Assembly: GCF_006376615.1 (NCBI RefSeq)
Contig: NZ_VEXQ01000002.1
Span: 310,001 to 374,000 of the forward strand
Reading direction: 5' to 3'
Source: Buttiauxella sp. B2
GTDB taxonomy: Bacteria; Pseudomonadota; Gammaproteobacteria; Enterobacterales; Enterobacteriaceae
DNA: 64,000 bases
In this document: positions 61,904 through 64,000 of the stretch, one piece after another
Numbering within the stretch: the first letter of the stretch is position 1
Layout of the letters: every line of letters starts with the position of its first letter
The notes under the pieces: model-generated
What the model saw: the letters and a program-made list of their open reading frames with translations, nothing else
The model's database searches: none
Told to the model about the DNA's origin: nothing
Made by a program: the position numbers and the translations under genes

Positions 61904-61915
61904 TGGTTTAAACCA
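61904..61915. promoter_or_regulatory. Palindrome upstream of yihL, possible operator
   Basis: TGGTTTAAACCA is a perfect 12-bp palindrome ending 13 bp before the yihL ATG. GntR-family repressors often bind such a site at their own promoter, so autoregulation by YihL is plausible. The same stretch overlaps where a -10 element would lie. Confidence 0.5.
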
Positions 61916-61928
61916 AATGGGTTAAAGC

Positions 61929-62636
61929 ATGAAAAGCAGTTCCACAGTAGAAGCCGCAAAAGAGATGCTCAACGACTGGCTGAGCAAAGGTGTGGTCCAG
62001 CCGGGCAGTAAATTACCTTCCGAACGTGAACTGGAAGAGTTGCTGGGCATCAAGCGCATGACGCTGCGGCAGGCGCTGTTGTTTCTCGAAGGGGAAGAAA
62101 AGATCTTCCGTAAAGATCGTCGCGGCTGGTTCGTCGCCTTACCGTGTTTCAAATACACCCCGAATACTTCCACCAGTTTTAAGCAGGCCGCGCTGGAACA
62201 GGGGCGTTTACCATCCTGGGGATTTCTGGAGAAAGAGCGCATTTATAGCGCAGAACCGGAAATTTTGGCGCTGTTGAACGTCAAAGAGGGTGATGAAATC
62301 TACAAGATTTGTGGATGGGGAGCCCTTGATAACCATAAAGTTTTCTATCATGAAACCTTTATCAACGCGCAGTTTGCACCCAGTTTTATCGACAAATTAG
62401 GCGATCGTTCATTTGTGGAAGTGTGGCAAGAAGCCTTCGGCAAAAGCTCGCACACGCAGCATTTAGCGTTTAAACCAACACGGCTTTCGGCGGGCGCCTG
62501 CAAAGGTATGGGCGGCACACCCGGCACACCGGCTATCCGTGTTGAAAAATACCGTGCTGACGAAGTCGGGCACGTTATTCAGGTTGATATTGAATATTGG
62601 CGTTTTGAATCTGTAGAGTTTTATATCGATTTATAG
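61929..62636 (+). CDS. yihL: YihL, GntR/HutC-family regulator
   Basis: The 235-residue regulator has an N-terminal GntR winged helix (LPSERELEELLGIKRMTLRQALLFLEGE, about residues 27-54). A C-terminal UTRA ligand-binding domain (about 85-235) senses a small molecule, probably a phosphorylated sugar. It heads a three-gene set that matches E. coli yihL-yihM-yihN in order. The effector is unknown. Confidence 0.85.
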   Translation: MKSSSTVEAAKEMLNDWLSKGVVQPGSKLPSERELEELLGIKRMTLRQALLFLEGEEKIFRKDRRGWFVALPCFKYTPNTSTSFKQAALEQGRLPSWGFLEKERIYSAEPEILALLNVKEGDEIYKICGWGALDNHKVFYHETFINAQFAPSFIDKLGDRSFVEVWQEAFGKSSHTQHLAFKPTRLSAGACKGMGGTPGTPAIRVEKYRADEVGHVIQVDIEYWRFESVEFYIDL

Positions 62637-62644
62637 GAGTTACC

Positions 62645-63619
62645 ATGGATAGCATCCAAGCTACAAAAATTATCGAGCGCGCCGCGGATCTACCGCTTTA
62701 TCTGCATGCCTATGCGTTTCATTTAAATATGCGTATGGAGAAGATCCTGCCGGAAGATTTGCTGGATATTGCCAGCCAACAGCAACTGAAAGGGGTGAAG
62801 ATTCATGTTGTTGATGGTGAAAGCCAGTCGCTAAGACATGCCAGCGATGAGCGCCTCGAGCGTTTTGCGGCAAAAGCGCGCCAGTTAGGGCTGGATGTAC
62901 ATATCGAAACCAGTGCGTCGGATGCGCGTACGATTGATGAAGCGGTCAATATTGCGCTGAAATCGGCTGCCACATCAGTGCGGTTTTATCCACGCTATGA
63001 AGGCACGTTGTCTGAGGTAATGGAAATTATTGCTAAAAATATTCAATACATTAAAGAGCAATACCAACACAGCGGCCTGACCTTTACTCTTGAGCAACAC
63101 GAAGATCTGCAAAGCCATGAGCTGGTACAATTGGTGCAACAGGCCGACTTCCCGCAGCTTTCCCTGCTGTTTGATTTTGCCAACATGATTAACGCCAATG
63201 AAGAGCCACTTGAAGCGTTGGCGGTGATGGGAAAAGAAATCACCCAGGTGCATATCAAAGATGCGTTGATTAACCACGAAGGTACCGGACGCGGGCATAC
63301 CGCATGTATTTCTGGGCAAGGTGAATTGCCGTTTAAAGAGTTGTTGCTGCAATTAATCTGTTTAGGTGAGGATAAACCCCAAGTCACGGCTTTCGGTCTG
63401 GAAGAAGAAGTGGACTATTACGCGCTAGCATTTCGTTTTACCGATGAAGACAGTAATCCGTGGATACCATTACGTGAGATGAGTGAAACACCTTTACCTA
63501 CATTGGGGCTAGCTGAAAGGCTGAATAAAGAAATTGATGATGCAATGAATCAAATCAGTCATGTCCGCAATATTGTTGCTGATCTGAATAAAGATGCGCT
63601 AGCTGTATTAAATAAATAA
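62645..63619 (+). CDS. yihM: YihM, TIM-barrel sugar isomerase/epimerase-like protein
   Basis: The 324-residue protein is of the AP-endonuclease-2/xylose-isomerase-like TIM barrel fold. Likely metal or acid ligands lie in FTLEQHEDLQ, LLFDFANMINAN and ITQVHIKDAL. The start MDSIQATKIIERAADLPLYL closely matches E. coli YihM as I recall it. A helical extension of about 50 residues closes the C-terminus. Substrate unknown. It lies 8 bp after yihL. Confidence 0.88.
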   Translation: MDSIQATKIIERAADLPLYLHAYAFHLNMRMEKILPEDLLDIASQQQLKGVKIHVVDGESQSLRHASDERLERFAAKARQLGLDVHIETSASDARTIDEAVNIALKSAATSVRFYPRYEGTLSEVMEIIAKNIQYIKEQYQHSGLTFTLEQHEDLQSHELVQLVQQADFPQLSLLFDFANMINANEEPLEALAVMGKEITQVHIKDALINHEGTGRGHTACISGQGELPFKELLLQLICLGEDKPQVTAFGLEEEVDYYALAFRFTDEDSNPWIPLREMSETPLPTLGLAERLNKEIDDAMNQISHVRNIVADLNKDALAVLNK

Positions 63620-63713
63620 TTAGAATCATTTAAAGCCAGGTGTCTCATGTTGCGTGAGATAACTGTACTCTCAAAACAATAATGAATGCCGCTAATTCAG
63701 GGTGGGGTGTCTT

Positions 63714-64000
63714 ATGCTAACTAAAAAAAGATGGACTATATTTAGTCTGTTGGTTCTGTGCGGTGGAACAATATATAAATTACCATCATTGAAAGATGCA
63801 TTTTATGTTCCTATGCAGGAGTATTTTCATCTGACCAACGGTGAAATTGGTAACGCGATGTCGGTCAACTCGATTGTCACGACGATTGGTTTCTTCCTGT
63901 CTATTTATTTTTCTGACCGTCTGCCACGTCGTTTTACCATGTCGTTTTCACTGATCGCTACCGGTCTGCTGGGCATTTACTTATCTACCATGCCGGGCTA
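63714..64000 (+). CDS. yihN: YihN, MFS transporter (3' end cut)
   Basis: The first 95 residues are inside the window; the frame is open to the end. MLTKKRWTIFSLLVLCGG and the following KLPSLKDAFYVPMQEYFHL strongly resemble E. coli YihN, an MFS protein of the organophosphate/anion symporter type. Two and a half membrane spans and the loop SDRLPRR typical of MFS are visible. The substrate is unknown; linkage to yihM suggests a sugar or sugar acid. Confidence 0.88.
   Translation, partial: MLTKKRWTIFSLLVLCGGTIYKLPSLKDAFYVPMQEYFHLTNGEIGNAMSVNSIVTTIGFFLSIYFSDRLPRRFTMSFSLIATGLLGIYLSTMPG

Overview
The window reads as chromosome of a member of the Enterobacteriaceae. Nearly every protein has a close Escherichia coli/Salmonella/Klebsiella counterpart, and several blocks keep the E. 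coli gene order: sufABCDSE-ldtE-lpp-pykF, ychF-pth-ychH-dauA-prs-ispE-lolB-hemA-prfA-prmC-sirB2-sirB1-kdsA-chaA-chaB-chaC-ychN, and ychO-narL-narX-narK. The complete assimilatory nitrate (nas) cluster is a Klebsiella/Enterobacter-type trait that E. coli K-12 lacks. The genus cannot be fixed from the sequence alone. No tRNA, rRNA, CRISPR array, insertion sequence or prophage was seen.

Layout. (1) 1-10931: the distal two thirds of an ethanolamine-utilisation microcompartment operon, eutN(partial)-E-J-G-H-A-B-C-L-K-R. (2) 11103-14096: nudI, then a FixL/FixJ-like two-component pair and a secreted GlcG/HbpS-family protein. (3) 14428-21101: the suf Fe-S assembly operon behind a Fur-box-like promoter, then the L,D-transpeptidase ldtE. 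(4) 21174-23129: lpp and pykF on the minus strand. (5) 23130-28830: a visibly AT-rich accessory segment. It holds an unrecognised tail-anchored small protein and a minus-strand operon of one membrane GGDEF-EAL protein and two GltI-like periplasmic binding proteins. (6) 28910-43979: the conserved ychF to chaC housekeeping block, with an ERIC element before kdsA. (7) 44025-56028: a DUF1883-like gene, ychN, then nasR and nasFED(CB)A, with an NtrC-like site, a sigma-54 promoter and a terminator-bearing leader. The NasC and NasB modules are encoded as one fused polypeptide. (8) 56107-61729: ychO, narL, narX and narK, with a perfect FNR box before narK. (9) 61929-64000: yihL-yihM-yihN (yihN cut by the window end), in the place where E. 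coli has narGHJI.

How the parts work together. Eut proteins degrade ethanolamine inside a protein shell: EutBC lyase, EutA reactivase, EutE and EutG dehydrogenases, with EutR as activator. Nas proteins import nitrate and reduce it to ammonium under nitrogen control, with nitrate-triggered antitermination by NasR. NarXL and NarK are the respiratory nitrate sensor and transporter. The most unusual items are the GGDEF-EAL plus two binding-protein operon, which resembles a periplasmic-ligand to c-di-GMP sensor and has a degenerate EAL domain; the kinase/regulator/HbpS-like trio; the NasC-NasB fusion; and yihLMN directly behind narK.
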